The position numbers and the translations under genes were made by a program. A stretch of 64,000 nucleotides of DNA from JANXLS01 sp038227045 (GTDB taxonomy: Bacteria; Planctomycetota; SZUA-567; H5-PLA8): NCBI GenBank assembly GCA_038227045.1, contig JBBRQD010000003.1:86561-150560 (forward strand). Reading direction: 5' to 3'. This document shows positions 43,197 to 52,138 of this stretch, piece by piece. The notes beneath the pieces were generated by a model. That model did not search any database. It worked only from the letters and a program-made list of their open reading frames with translations, and was not told the DNA's origin. Each line of letters opens with the position of its first letter. Positions within the stretch are counted from its first letter, which is position 1.

Positions 43197-43609
43197 CAGT
43201 TCTCGTCAAACGCCTTGACCAATTCCGCGGCGATGGATTTCGGGTCGCGGCCCTCGATCATGTGGCGCGGCGTAAAGTGCACGAGTTCGCCGTCCTTGAA
43301 GAGCGCGACGCAGGGGCTGCTGGGCGGAATGTCCGCGAAATAGCCGCGCGCTTTGGCCACGGCTTCGGTGTCCTGCCCGGCGAAAACAGTGGCGACACGG
43401 GCGGGCTTTTTTTCGTGCTGCAGCGACAGTTTGACGCCAGGGCGGGCACCACCGGCGGCGCATCCGCAGACTGAATTTACGATCACCATCGCGGTGCCGC
43501 TTTTATCCGCCATAAACGCGTCCACATCGGCGGCGGTCCTCAACTCCTTGATGCCGGCGGAGGTCAGTTCTGCGCGCATCGGGGCGACAAGTGCTTCGGG
43601 GTATGGCAT
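43193..43609 (-). CDS. Bacilliredoxin BrxA/BrxB family protein
   Basis: A 138-residue thioredoxin-fold protein of the YphP/YqiW family. The active-site CGC lies in NSVCGCAAGGARPG (near residue 48), and the C-terminal segment SPCVALFKDGELVHFTPRHM is typical. Bacilliredoxins de-bacillithiolate proteins. AGGAG 8 bp upstream fixes the start. Same strand as the Fe-S scaffold and YgfZ genes, separated by a fold-back repeat. Confidence 0.9.
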   Translation of the reverse strand: MPYPEALVAPMRAELTSAGIKELRTAADVDAFMADKSGTAMVIVNSVCGCAAGGARPGVKLSLQHEKKPARVATVFAGQDTEAVAKARGYFADIPPSSPCVALFKDGELVHFTPRHMIEGRDPKSIAAELVKAFDENC

Positions 43610-43730
43610 GGTGTGCTCCTGGGTACCGAATAGAATGGCAACTCACGACTTCTCAGCCTTTCAAATCTACGAAAAGAAGCGCTGGAAGCAAGCTATTTGA
43701 TTGATATTATCCGATGTTGGAGGCGTTCGT

Positions 43731-44027
43731 ATGACCCTTTCGGAAATTCGCGATAAGGTCGTTGAGCCGTGCCGCCGGTGCGGAGTCAAGCGGCTGGAGC
43801 TGTTCGGCTCCCGTGCGCGCGGTGATGCGAGCGCCGATAGCGACGCTGATTTTTTAGTCGAGTTCATCAACTCCGGCTGGATCGATTCGTTCGATCGGTT
43901 TATGAATCTGCGGGACGATCTGGAATGCGCCCTTGGCGCGAAAGTCGATTTGCTGACGGCGCACGCGTTGCGCAATCCGATTCTTATTCGTACAGTCGAT
44001 CGCGACAGGGTGACAGTTTATGAATGA
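43731..44027 (+). CDS. MntA-like nucleotidyltransferase
   Basis: The 98-residue protein has the minimal nucleotidyltransferase motif: LFGSRARGDASADSDADFLV with Gly26-Ser27 and metal-binding Asp38 and Asp40. ATG 43731 is preceded by GGAGG. MntA antitoxins AMPylate the HEPN partner HepT. The next gene overlaps by 8 bp and is a HEPN protein, the usual MntA/HepT order. The active site is intact. Confidence 0.9.
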   Translation: MTLSEIRDKVVEPCRRCGVKRLELFGSRARGDASADSDADFLVEFINSGWIDSFDRFMNLRDDLECALGAKVDLLTAHALRNPILIRTVDRDRVTVYE

Positions 44028-44376
44028 CCGAATTTTGAAGTGCCTGTACGACATGTGCCAGGCGATCGATTACGTTGAATCGTTTTTGCGCGGAAAATCG
44101 TTCGACGACTATCTTGTGGACGCGCTGCTGCGGTCCGCCGTCGAAAGACAGGTCGAGATTCTCTGCGAATCGTTGAACCGGATTTACAAGCTCGATCCTG
44201 CCGTTGCCACACGCATCACAAACTACAAGAAGATCATCGCCTTTCGAAATCTATTGATCAGCGCATACGACAACATCAACAACGGCCAAGTCTGGTCGCT
44301 CATTCATCAGAATTTCTATACGCTGCGCGAAGAAGTTGAAAAACTGAAGCAGGATTCAGAGTCGGAAGTGTCCTGA
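44020..44376 (+). CDS. HEPN (DUF86/HepT-like) protein lacking the catalytic histidine
   Basis: The 118-residue all-helical protein matches HepT/DUF86: N-terminal DMCQAIDYVESFLRGK, middle VERQVEILCESLNRIYKLDP, and the RNase motif region AFRNLLISAYDNIN. In active HepT the motif is R-N-x-x-x-H-x-Y; here R76-N77 and Y83 remain but position 81 is Ser. So RNase activity is probably reduced or absent while the AMPylatable Tyr is retained. It overlaps the MntA-like gene by 8 bp. Confidence 0.85.
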   Translation: MNDRILKCLYDMCQAIDYVESFLRGKSFDDYLVDALLRSAVERQVEILCESLNRIYKLDPAVATRITNYKKIIAFRNLLISAYDNINNGQVWSLIHQNFYTLREEVEKLKQDSESEVS

Positions 44377-44384
44377 GAATCGAA

Positions 44385-45398
44385 TTACTGTTTTACTTTC
44401 GGCACGTCATTCCAAGCCTTCGATGCGCGATCTTTGATGCCGTCTTTTTCTTCAATCGAGATGAACGCCGCGCAACCGGGCAGCGCATCGATGACGGCGA
44501 TGGCGCCCTCGATGCCGAGCGCACCGATCTTGGCTAGCCCGTCGGAGGTGGTGCTATTCGGCGCGATGACTGTGACGCTGCTGCGGCCTTCGAGCGGCTG
44601 GCCGGTCTTCGGATCGATGATGTGCGAATAGCGTTTGCCGCCCTTGTCCAGGTGCTGTTCCGCGTCGCCTGACGTCGATACCCCCGCGTTCTTGAGCAAC
44701 AATTGAACAGGCTGCGGCTGCGTTGTTTTGTCGAGCGGCTGAATGTCGATCGTCCAACCCTCCTTGCCGGGCGGTGCGTCACTCACGCCGACATCGCCGC
44801 CGCCCACAACGAGCGCGCTGGCGATTCCCTTTTGTTTCAGAGTTTCCAGCGCCTTGTCCACGGCGTAGCCTTTGGCGATTCCGCCGAGATCCAGTTTCAT
44901 TCCGGGTTTCAGCAGTTGAACGGTTCGATTCTTTTCGTTGAGCACCATCTTGTCGCAGCCCACGAGTTCCCGGGCTTTCGCAATTTCGGCGGGATCGGGG
45001 AGCCTGTTTTCTTTGCGGGCCGCGCGCCATAATCTGACCACGGGCCCCACGGTGACGTCAAACGCGCCGCGGGTCTTGGCGTTGAGTTCGACGGCTTTGG
45101 CGAGGATTTCGAAAAGCTCGCCGCTGACCTTGACCGGCGGTCCGCCGGCTTTGGCACAGAGCTGCATGAGTTCGCTGGAGTCGTTATAATCGGTCATCAT
45201 GGCGTCGAGCTGGTCGATGCGATCGAACGCGGCGCGCGCAGCCTGAGTCGCGGCGGCTTCGTCGGGTGCGTACAGCACGACGCGATAGGTTGTGCCCATG
45301 CTGGGCTGGTTGAACGCGAAGCGCTGGAGGTTGGGTTCGGCGGCAAGGCAGATGGCGGCGTGTATCAATCCCATGCAAGTGATGATGATGCGAGTCAT
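44385..45398 (-). CDS. apbE: ApbE-family FAD:protein FMN transferase
   Basis: A 337-residue protein with a signal-like N-terminus (about residues 1-20) and ApbE motifs: FNQPSMGTTYRVVLYAPDEA, GAFDVTVGPVVRLWR, DLGGIAKGYAVDKALE, YSHIIDPKTGQP and TSDGLAKIGALGIEGA. ApbE covalently attaches FMN to Thr of Rnf/Nqr and related subunits. Its ATG overlaps the stop of a small membrane protein gene (ATGA), implying translational coupling. Upstream of both is the glnA terminator. Confidence 0.93.
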   Translation of the reverse strand: MTRIIITCMGLIHAAICLAAEPNLQRFAFNQPSMGTTYRVVLYAPDEAAATQAARAAFDRIDQLDAMMTDYNDSSELMQLCAKAGGPPVKVSGELFEILAKAVELNAKTRGAFDVTVGPVVRLWRAARKENRLPDPAEIAKARELVGCDKMVLNEKNRTVQLLKPGMKLDLGGIAKGYAVDKALETLKQKGIASALVVGGGDVGVSDAPPGKEGWTIDIQPLDKTTQPQPVQLLLKNAGVSTSGDAEQHLDKGGKRYSHIIDPKTGQPLEGRSSVTVIAPNSTTSDGLAKIGALGIEGAIAVIDALPGCAAFISIEEKDGIKDRASKAWNDVPKVKQ

Positions 45399-45634
45399 TC
45401 TGCGTCGATTTTCTTATCCGGTTTGATGAAATTTAAAAGCCACATGACGCAAAACAAGATCGCTTGTGCCAGAAGAATGTGAATTTCCACGACAAACATG
45501 GCCAACAGTGAAGCAGCAATGCTGGCGAGAGCCCAGATCAGGCCGGAGCGGCGCTCCATCGCCGCAAGGCGGTTAAAGAAAACCGCAAATGCGATCAATA
45601 ATGTGCCATTGAGCATGCTCATAGCCGGAAGCAT
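45395..45634 (-). CDS. Small two-helix membrane protein coupled to apbE
   Basis: From the ATG at 45634 the product is 79 residues with two membrane segments (about 6-25, LIAFAVFFN, and 38-68, MFVVEIHILLAQAILFCVMW) and a charged C-terminus. ATGs at 45655, 45622 and 45616 are alternatives; none has a good ribosome site. The stop overlaps the apbE start (ATGA). It may be a flavinylation target or a membrane partner of ApbE; no FMN-attachment motif is visible. Confidence 0.55.
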   Translation of the reverse strand: MLPAMSMLNGTLLIAFAVFFNRLAAMERRSGLIWALASIAASLLAMFVVEIHILLAQAILFCVMWLLNFIKPDKKIDAE

Positions 45635-45660
45635 ATACCGTAATGCCGCCGACATGGAGC

Positions 45661-45701
45661 AAAAAACACCGGCGGCTCCTTGTGGAAGCCGCCGGCTTTT
45701 T
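45661..45701. terminator. Bidirectional terminator after glnA
   Basis: CCGGCGGC pairs with GCCGCCGG (45669-45676 with 45688-45695). On the minus strand it is followed by TGTTTTTT; on the plus strand by CTTTTT. It ends the glnA transcript. Confidence 0.88.
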
Positions 45702-45740
45702 GAACTTGGATTGTTTGGGCGTGAGGCCCAAGCCACATTC

Positions 45741-47168
45741 TTACATATCGAAGTACATGTAGTATTCGTGCGGATGCGGGCGCAGGCGGACCTGGTCGGA
45801 TTCCTTCTTGCGCTTGTAGTCGATCCACGTTTCGATCAGGTCGGAGGTGAAGACTTCGCCCTTCAACAGGAAGTCGTGATCGTCTTCCAGCGCCTTCAAG
45901 GATTCGTCCAAGCTGCCGGGCGTGTTCGGAACCTTTGCCAACTCTTCCGGCGGGAGGTCGTAGATGTCCTTGTCGAGCGGCTGGCCAGGGTGAATCTTGT
46001 TCTGGATGCCGTCGATCGCGGCCATCATGATCGCCGAGAACGCCAGATACGGATTGCAGGTCGGATCCGGGCAGCGGAACTCGAAGCGCTTGGCCTTCGG
46101 GTTGGTGCTGAACATCGGGATGCGAAGGCAGGCCGAGCGGTTGCGGGCGGAGTACGCGAGATTGATCGGCGCTTCGTAGCCCGGCGTCAGGCGCTTGTAG
46201 CTGTTGGTTGTCGGATTGGTCAGGCCGATCAGCGCGCGGGCGTGTTTCAGGATGCCGCCCATCGCGTGGAGCGCCGAGTCCGACAGGCCGGCGTAACCGG
46301 AACCCGCGAACGTGTTCTTATTGTCCTTCCAGAACGACATGTGCGTGTGCATGCCGGAACCGTTGTCGCCGAAGAGCGGCTTGGGCATGAACGTGGCGAC
46401 CTTGCCGTGTCTCTTGGCGACGTTCTTGACGATGTACTTGTACATCATCATGCGGTCGGCGCACTTCGTCAGGCTGGTGAAGACAAAGTCGATTTCGGCC
46501 TGTCCGCCGGTGGCGACTTCGTGATGTTGGCGTTCGATCGGAATGCCGCAGGCTTCCATGACCAGCATCATTTCGTTGCGGATGTCCTGCATCTGATCGA
46601 TCGGCGGAACCGGGAAGTAGCCTTCCTTCGGGCGGATGGTATGGCCGAGATTGCCGCCAATCTTTTCCGGATCCTTGTTGCTCGTCCAATGGCCTTCGCT
46701 GGACTGAATTTCATAGCCCGCGCCGTTGACGCCGCCGAACGTGCGGATGGAATCGAAGATGAAGAATTCGGCTTCGGGCCCGACGAAACAGGTGTCGGCG
46801 ATGCCGGTGGACTTCAGGTACTTTTCAGCCTTCAAAGCGACGTTGCGCGGGTCTTTGTTGTAATCGGCGCGCGTGATCGGATCCTGAATGTTGCATATAA
46901 TGTCCAGGGTCTTGTCTTTGAAGAACGGATCGATGAAAGCGGTGTCGGGATCGGGCACCACGAGGTAATCGGATTCGTGAATGTGCGCCCAGCCGCGAAT
47001 GGACGAGGCGTCAAAGCCCAAGCCATTGGCGAAAACGTCTTCGGACAATTCGCGAAGCGGGGTGGAGAAATGTTGCCAGGTACCGACCATATCCATGAAG
47101 CGGAAATCGACGGTGGTAACGCCCTGGGCCTTGGCAAACTCAAGGACGTCCTTTGCCGTTTTGGGCAT
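45741..47168 (-). CDS. glnA: Glutamine synthetase, type I
   Basis: The 475-residue enzyme makes glutamine from glutamate, ammonia and ATP. Type I-beta motifs are present: GWAHIHESDYLVVPD, a catalytic segment with GEAEFFIFDS-like GPEAEFFIFDSIRTFG, NGSGMHTHMSFWKDNKNTF and a C-terminal KDIYDLPPEE with the Tyr that is adenylylated in regulated enzymes. AAGGAG lies 11 bp upstream. It follows glnB by about 180 bp on the same strand, a standard nitrogen-control arrangement. Confidence 0.98.
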   Translation of the reverse strand: MPKTAKDVLEFAKAQGVTTVDFRFMDMVGTWQHFSTPLRELSEDVFANGLGFDASSIRGWAHIHESDYLVVPDPDTAFIDPFFKDKTLDIICNIQDPITRADYNKDPRNVALKAEKYLKSTGIADTCFVGPEAEFFIFDSIRTFGGVNGAGYEIQSSEGHWTSNKDPEKIGGNLGHTIRPKEGYFPVPPIDQMQDIRNEMMLVMEACGIPIERQHHEVATGGQAEIDFVFTSLTKCADRMMMYKYIVKNVAKRHGKVATFMPKPLFGDNGSGMHTHMSFWKDNKNTFAGSGYAGLSDSALHAMGGILKHARALIGLTNPTTNSYKRLTPGYEAPINLAYSARNRSACLRIPMFSTNPKAKRFEFRCPDPTCNPYLAFSAIMMAAIDGIQNKIHPGQPLDKDIYDLPPEELAKVPNTPGSLDESLKALEDDHDFLLKGEVFTSDLIETWIDYKRKKESDQVRLRPHPHEYYMYFDM

Positions 47169-47349
47169 AGCTAAATGAACTCCTTCTTTCGTTCAAACTG
47201 GCGGACCGACCACCGGTCCGCAGAAAAAAAAGTGCTGAGTCCTGAGTGCTGAGTCCCGAGTAACGGCGAATGCGCCAAGTTAATTCAGATCACGCAAAAA
47301 AACTCGCATCAATATACTAAATGTCGTCGCTGTAGCTCAGCACTTACCG

Positions 47350-47697
47350 TTAAATCGCTTCCGGCCCGCGTTCTCCCGTGCGGATGCGGATGACGTCGTC
47401 CAGCGGCAGCACGAAAATCTTTCCGTCGCCGATCTGTCCCGCATCACCCGAACGGCCACCGCGAATGATCGCCTGGATTGTCGGTTCGACGAAGTCGTCG
47501 TTCACCGCGATCTCCAGTTTTACTTTGCGCAACAAGTTGACCGTGTACTCGTGCCCCCGGTAAATCTCGGTATGCCCTTTTTGGCGCCCAAATCCCTGCA
47601 CATCGCAAACAGTAAGGCGCACAACCTCGACATCATTCAACGCCTCTTTGACCGCTTCAAGTCGCGAGGGCTGAATGATCGCTTCAATTAATTTCAT
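47350..47697 (-). CDS. glnB: Nitrogen regulatory protein P-II
   Basis: Start at 47697 gives the canonical MKLIEAIIQPSRL; the frame extends further upstream but lacks support. The 115-residue protein carries the T-loop with Tyr51 (RGHEYTVNLLRKVKLEIAV) and the C-terminal ATP/2-oxoglutarate-binding segment GRSGDAGQIGDGKIFVLPLD. GGGAG lies 9 bp upstream. It senses 2-oxoglutarate and ATP/ADP and regulates GlnA and ammonium uptake. Confidence 0.97.
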   Translation of the reverse strand: MKLIEAIIQPSRLEAVKEALNDVEVVRLTVCDVQGFGRQKGHTEIYRGHEYTVNLLRKVKLEIAVNDDFVEPTIQAIIRGGRSGDAGQIGDGKIFVLPLDDVIRIRTGERGPEAI

Positions 47698-48060
47698 CCG
47701 GTACTCCCACCGAGCATGGCCTTGTCTGACTGCTTGCGATTGTATTCGATTGTCTGAAACACTAAGCAAAACGAAGGCCCAAAATAGGCGCGAAAAGCAT
47801 TTGCCTGTCTTTCATAGTAATCGTGTAAGCGAGCGATTTAAATTTACGAAATTTGCGGCTGATGTACAATTGCAAAGTGCTATATTTTGAACTTTTTGGA
47901 CAAGATGATGTCGATTTTTTGATCAAATAGCAGCAATGAGCTTGAGTCTGGCACCCTTCAGAATGAGAAAGAGTGCGACCTCTTCGGGAGCGTTATGGTC
48001 AATAAGCGGAGTATTCGGTCCATTCATTCACCATACCGGAACTTACGTCTCCTGTAGCTC
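47698..48060. other. Intergenic region upstream of glnB
   Basis: No gene seen. It includes the glnB promoter region and the 3' untranslated part of the large TPR protein. No sigma-54 site with GG/GC at -24/-12 was found by eye. Upstream of glnA (47185-47349) a repeat of CTGAGTCCTGAGTGCTGAGT type occurs. Confidence 0.5.
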
Positions 48061-51000
48061 TTAGCGGACTTCCACAACCACCGTCACCGGGTTCCCGCCG
48101 CGCGTGCCGTCGCTGACCACCAGTTCGAATTTGTACGTGCCGGGGTTCTTGATTCTCAGGCCAACCATTTTCTTGTCCAAATCTTCGTGCCGGATGTTCA
48201 ATTCCTTGCCATCCACCTGCTGCCAGGCATAGTACATGACCTTGCCTTCGGGGAAGACGATGCTCGGCTCGGCGTTGAGCACGACGAGGCCGTTGGGCTT
48301 GGAGATGAGCACCGGGCTTTTCACCAGCGCGATCACGCCCACTTGTTTGGCCAGTTCTTCGAACTGCGCCTTCACTTCCAGATCATCGGGCTTCAAAGTC
48401 CACGCGCCGCGCAGCATGGCTTCGGCTTCATCCCAGCAATCCTGAATTTCATTCTTGGTTCTTTCCGAATTCTCTTCAAGCAGTGCGTTGCCGCGTGCCA
48501 CCGCGCGCTTGCCGGCGGCAAGTGCCGCTTCAAATGTTGCAGGCACCGGAGGGAGGGGTTTGGCGACGCGCGGAGATTCTTTGGGCGATTCGGGCTTTTG
48601 TACTGCCGGATTGGGGCGGGGCGACGGTTTCACTATTGAAGGCGCCATTTTGTCGAGATCTTCTATCGTCTTCGGTTTCGGTGGTGTCACATTCACGTTC
48701 GCTACCGGCTTCACGTCCGTTCCGGGAGTTGCCGCAGGCGTCGGCTGAGGCTTGGGAACTGTGTTCGGGTCAACGTTCTTTACAACGCTTTCCGGCGGCT
48801 TCACGATTGTTGGCGTCGCGGGAGTGTTGGGCGTCTGTGCGACCGCCGGCGCCACCGCGCTTGCCGCATAGGCGCTGTCCGGAATCTTGACGGCTGCGGG
48901 TGATACTTTTTTCAGTTCCGCAACCAGCTTTTGATCCGGCAGATAGCCCAATTCCCAAAGCGCGTTGACGCGCTTGATTGCCTCGTCGTTTTTACTCGAT
49001 CCATGAAACGCAATCGCCAGATCGCGCAACAGACGCGGGTCGTTGACGCCGGCCTGAATCGCGGCGGTTTCGGCAATGACCAGAACGTCTGCCGCACTGG
49101 CGAATTCGCTGCCTTTCAGATAGCGGTTGCCCAAGGCCCATTTGATTTCCCACGCGACTTTGTCTTTGCCCAGGCTGTAGCCCTTTTTGTAATACATCCC
49201 TTTTTCCTGATCGTGTTCCAAGCGGGCGTTGCAGTGACCGATGAACATGAACGCCTGCGCGTTTCCTTCGTTGAGGCCGATAACATCGTTGAATTTATCC
49301 AGTGCGGCCTGAGTGCCGGCGCGATCGAAACCATCGGGCTTCTCGGCTCCTTCGAACAGTGCCATGGCCAGCGCCATCTGCGTGTTTTCATCTTTTGGAT
49401 TGGCCAGCGCGGATGGTTTCAGCGTTTCGGCCGCGGCAGTATATTGCCCTGCCTTCAGCAATTGCAAACCGCGCTTAAGCGCCTCGCCGCCGTTGCCCGG
49501 AGGAATTGAGGGAACTGCGGCAGGCGTCTCTTTCACCACTTTTTCCGGTAGCTTGACGTCGTCTTTTTTTACAGCCGGTGCCGGAGGAGTGGGCGCAGGC
49601 TGTACTTTTGCAGTTACTTTTGAATTGTCTATGCTATTGAGCTTGTTCTTGATGTCTTCCAATTCTTTATCTGAAATCTTCGGCGGATTCGCCTCCGGCT
49701 TCGGTGTGTTGTCGGTTACCTTGGGGGCGACATTAGACTTCGGCGCTTCTGGGGTGACTGCTTTGACTTTGGGCTTGTCTTTCGGAGTTGGTTGCGGAAT
49801 ATCCAGCCTTGTATCCGGTTTGTCGTTCGATGCTACGGCGGGCGGCGTTTCCGGCGGCTTAGGAGCCACCGGCGGTTTGCTCGCGGGCTGTGCCACAACC
49901 GGCGGCTTATCCTTCTCAATGGGCTTGGCAATCGGCGCCGGTACGTTTTGCGGCGGAACCGGTTTGAACGGCACTGGGTGAGCTAGCTTTTCCGGATGGG
50001 CACGATTGAATTGTTCTTCCTCCCGGCGAATTTCATCGAGTTCAATGCCGCCAGCCGCCGCCTTGGAGACCAAAGTGCCCTGGGGAATTTCCGGTTTCTG
50101 CGGCACGGGCGGAACGGGCGGCGTGTTCAAGACGCCTTGGGGGTTTTGATTTGCGACCGCGGCCGGATCGTTCTTCGGCTGAGGTGTCGGTGTGTTCTGG
50201 CTGATGCCGTTTCGAGCGGCGACGCGTTGATTGTATTCGGCTTCCTCGCGGCGAATGTCGTCCAGCGCGATGACCGTGCGGCCTGGAGCAGGGGTGGGCC
50301 GCGTTTCTGTTCTGACTTCAGGCTTGTATTCTGGCTGTGGAATTGTTGCCGGTGTCGCAACAAATTTTGATACGGGCTTTTCCTCAACCGGCGCGGGGTT
50401 TTGTGGACGCGGGTCCGAATTCGCGGTTTCGAGTTTCTTTTTTGGCGCCAATTCAATTGGCTTCCGTTCCGCATTCGGATCGCCCTGCGCATTGTCGGCG
50501 GCATTCTCCTGAGCCACGCCATTGTTCAACGGCACGTCGCCGACGAGCACGGTGACTTCGGTCGGGGGGCTGACTTGCCCGTTCAGCGAGACGGTCAAAT
50601 CAAAAGTATATTTCCCGCCTTCGTAAAAGAGCATCTTGATCGCCGGCTGAGTCAGCTTATCCGCGGGCAGATCCAGCGGAATGCCGGATGTCTGGACCCA
50701 CTGGTAGTGCAGGCCGGACCCCTTCGGCTGGCTGGGGTTGCCATCCAGTAGCGCGATTGTGTCGGGGCCGTTGGGGTTGGGCATCGTCGCCCGGTCGTAG
50801 CGTTTGCCAATGGCGACGCGAATGACTTTGCTGGCAGGCACGGCCGCAAGTGTGCCGGACGCAGCGGGCGCCGGCGGGTTTTGAACGGCGGCATCGTCGG
50901 TGCGCGGCGCATCCTTGGACTGTTTGGCAACCGCGAAGGGATCGAAGCTGGCTTCGATCTCGGTTTCGCCGCTGAGCATTTGAGCGCAGTTGAATTGCCA

Positions 51001-51819
51001 GACGAATTTTCCACCGTCCGCGCGTGCGGAATTCTGGTTCTTGATTTCGCCCTTGAAGTCGAGCACGAATTCCCACTTCACGTCGTGAAACATCAAGAGA
51101 TAGGTCAAGGCGCGGTTGCGATCGTTTTCCGGATTCTTTTTGAAGCGCAGCGTGCGCAAATTGTTGTTGTCAAAAATCGAAATGCCGTTGAGCATGTGAT
51201 AGCCGAGCTTATCGAAGCTCGTGGCAAACGCGGCGAAATCGTCGAAGGTGGAAAAGCCAACTTCGCCACTGGCCACGATGCGGCCGTTGTTGTCGAGCGT
51301 GCCGCCCTGATTGTATTTCATGCTGCCGACGATGTGCTTCGCGAGATCGACTTTGCTGTAGGGATTGCGGCGGAGTTCGTCGGGCGGAAAGACCACCTGC
51401 GGCTTGTTGTTCAGCCGGTCGTATTTCTGGGCGCATTCGGCCAGCACGGTGCGGTCGGATTCGAGCACCAGACGGCCGGAGCCATCGGGCAGCAGTTCCA
51501 AGGTGACTCGATAGCCCACCCGGCCCGCGCAGCAGCGCGCTATCAAATCGGCGTAGGTGCGGCGGTTCGGGGTCGTTTTTTCGCTGAAGAGTTTATGATT
51601 GAGCGCGCGTTCGGCGGCGCCGCCGAGTTCGACGAGGCGTTTTTGAGCAGAGAACGCGACGGCTTTGTCGGGATCGATTGCCGCTGCAATAATTTTTTCG
51701 ATCTCAGGGTCAACGACGTAGCCGCTGCCTGGTTCTTCGGCTGCCACGTGCCCCATCGACACTGCAATGGCAGTTAAACACGCTATAAAACAAGTATACG
51801 AGTGCCTGTGCAAGCTCAT
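48061..51819 (-). CDS. Large secreted PKD/TPR protein with proline-rich linkers
   Basis: Start at 51819 has GGGGGTG upstream and yields a signal peptide (about residues 1-28, FIACLTAIAVSMGHVAA). The 1252-residue protein is of unknown function. Layout by eye: an N-terminal alpha/beta region (about 30-280); a PKD-like beta-sandwich (about 325-440, DTIALLDGNPSQPKGSGLHY); long Pro/Lys/Ala-rich linkers (about 450-740, with NTPPVPPVPQKPEIPQGTL); a TPR region (about 760-990, GLQLLKAGQYTAAAETLKPS); a second Pro-rich linker (about 1000-1090); TPR-like helices; and a C-terminal PKD-like domain (about 1165-1252). It is adjacent to the polysaccharide locus on the same strand, 319 bp from the WecA-like gene. 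Confidence 0.75.
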   Translation of the reverse strand: MSLHRHSYTCFIACLTAIAVSMGHVAAEEPGSGYVVDPEIEKIIAAAIDPDKAVAFSAQKRLVELGGAAERALNHKLFSEKTTPNRRTYADLIARCCAGRVGYRVTLELLPDGSGRLVLESDRTVLAECAQKYDRLNNKPQVVFPPDELRRNPYSKVDLAKHIVGSMKYNQGGTLDNNGRIVASGEVGFSTFDDFAAFATSFDKLGYHMLNGISIFDNNNLRTLRFKKNPENDRNRALTYLLMFHDVKWEFVLDFKGEIKNQNSARADGGKFVWQFNCAQMLSGETEIEASFDPFAVAKQSKDAPRTDDAAVQNPPAPAASGTLAAVPASKVIRVAIGKRYDRATMPNPNGPDTIALLDGNPSQPKGSGLHYQWVQTSGIPLDLPADKLTQPAIKMLFYEGGKYTFDLTVSLNGQVSPPTEVTVLVGDVPLNNGVAQENAADNAQGDPNAERKPIELAPKKKLETANSDPRPQNPAPVEEKPVSKFVATPATIPQPEYKPEVRTETRPTPAPGRTVIALDDIRREEAEYNQRVAARNGISQNTPTPQPKNDPAAVANQNPQGVLNTPPVPPVPQKPEIPQGTLVSKAAAGGIELDEIRREEEQFNRAHPEKLAHPVPFKPVPPQNVPAPIAKPIEKDKPPVVAQPASKPPVAPKPPETPPAVASNDKPDTRLDIPQPTPKDKPKVKAVTPEAPKSNVAPKVTDNTPKPEANPPKISDKELEDIKNKLNSIDNSKVTAKVQPAPTPPAPAVKKDDVKLPEKVVKETPAAVPSIPPGNGGEALKRGLQLLKAGQYTAAAETLKPSALANPKDENTQMALAMALFEGAEKPDGFDRAGTQAALDKFNDVIGLNEGNAQAFMFIGHCNARLEHDQEKGMYYKKGYSLGKDKVAWEIKWALGNRYLKGSEFASAADVLVIAETAAIQAGVNDPRLLRDLAIAFHGSSKNDEAIKRVNALWELGYLPDQKLVAELKKVSPAAVKIPDSAYAASAVAPAVAQTPNTPATPTIVKPPESVVKNVDPNTVPKPQPTPAATPGTDVKPVANVNVTPPKPKTIEDLDKMAPSIVKPSPRPNPAVQKPESPKESPRVAKPLPPVPATFEAALAAGKRAVARGNALLEENSERTKNEIQDCWDEAEAMLRGAWTLKPDDLEVKAQFEELAKQVGVIALVKSPVLISKPNGLVVLNAEPSIVFPEGKVMYYAWQQVDGKELNIRHEDLDKKMVGLRIKNPGTYKFELVVSDGTRGGNPVTVVVEVR

Positions 51820-52138
51820 GCACACCCCCAGATTAAACATTAAAACGGCTATTCTAAGCCAGATAGACGCCGCTGCTTGAAATATTATGAGACAATTTCA
51901 CGGAATCTTCCAAATGAAGGCCGGGGCTTTCAACTCCGTCAATAGAATTATCGGAAGGAGGGGTGTGTGGTAATGAGCGAAATACGACGGCAACTGCGGG
52001 TGCCACGGATTTGCGGCCGATTGCAAATCCGTGCTCGATTACAATCCGTGTGTTCGCGAAAATCCAACGCGCAGGTTGTAATCCAGCACGAATATGAATG
52101 AGTACATTCAAATCCGTGCCACCCACCGGTTTTCTCAT
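51820..52138. other. Intergenic region with an 11-bp palindrome
   Basis: No gene seen. CACGGATTTGC (52004-52014) pairs with GCAAATCCGTG (52023-52033). The half-site CAATCCGTG recurs at about 52042 and AATCCGTGCC at about 52110, so several ATCCGTG boxes cluster in the leader between the large TPR gene and the WecA-like gene. Nothing else is identified. Confidence 0.5.

Noticed and set aside
45498..47174. 558-codon plus-strand frame opposite glnA and apbE
   Set aside because: Runs through the glnA terminator and is antisense to conserved glutamine synthetase; no motif.
47698..48060. Sigma-54 promoter for glnB/glnA
   Set aside because: No GG-N10-GC element with correct spacing could be found upstream of either gene by eye.
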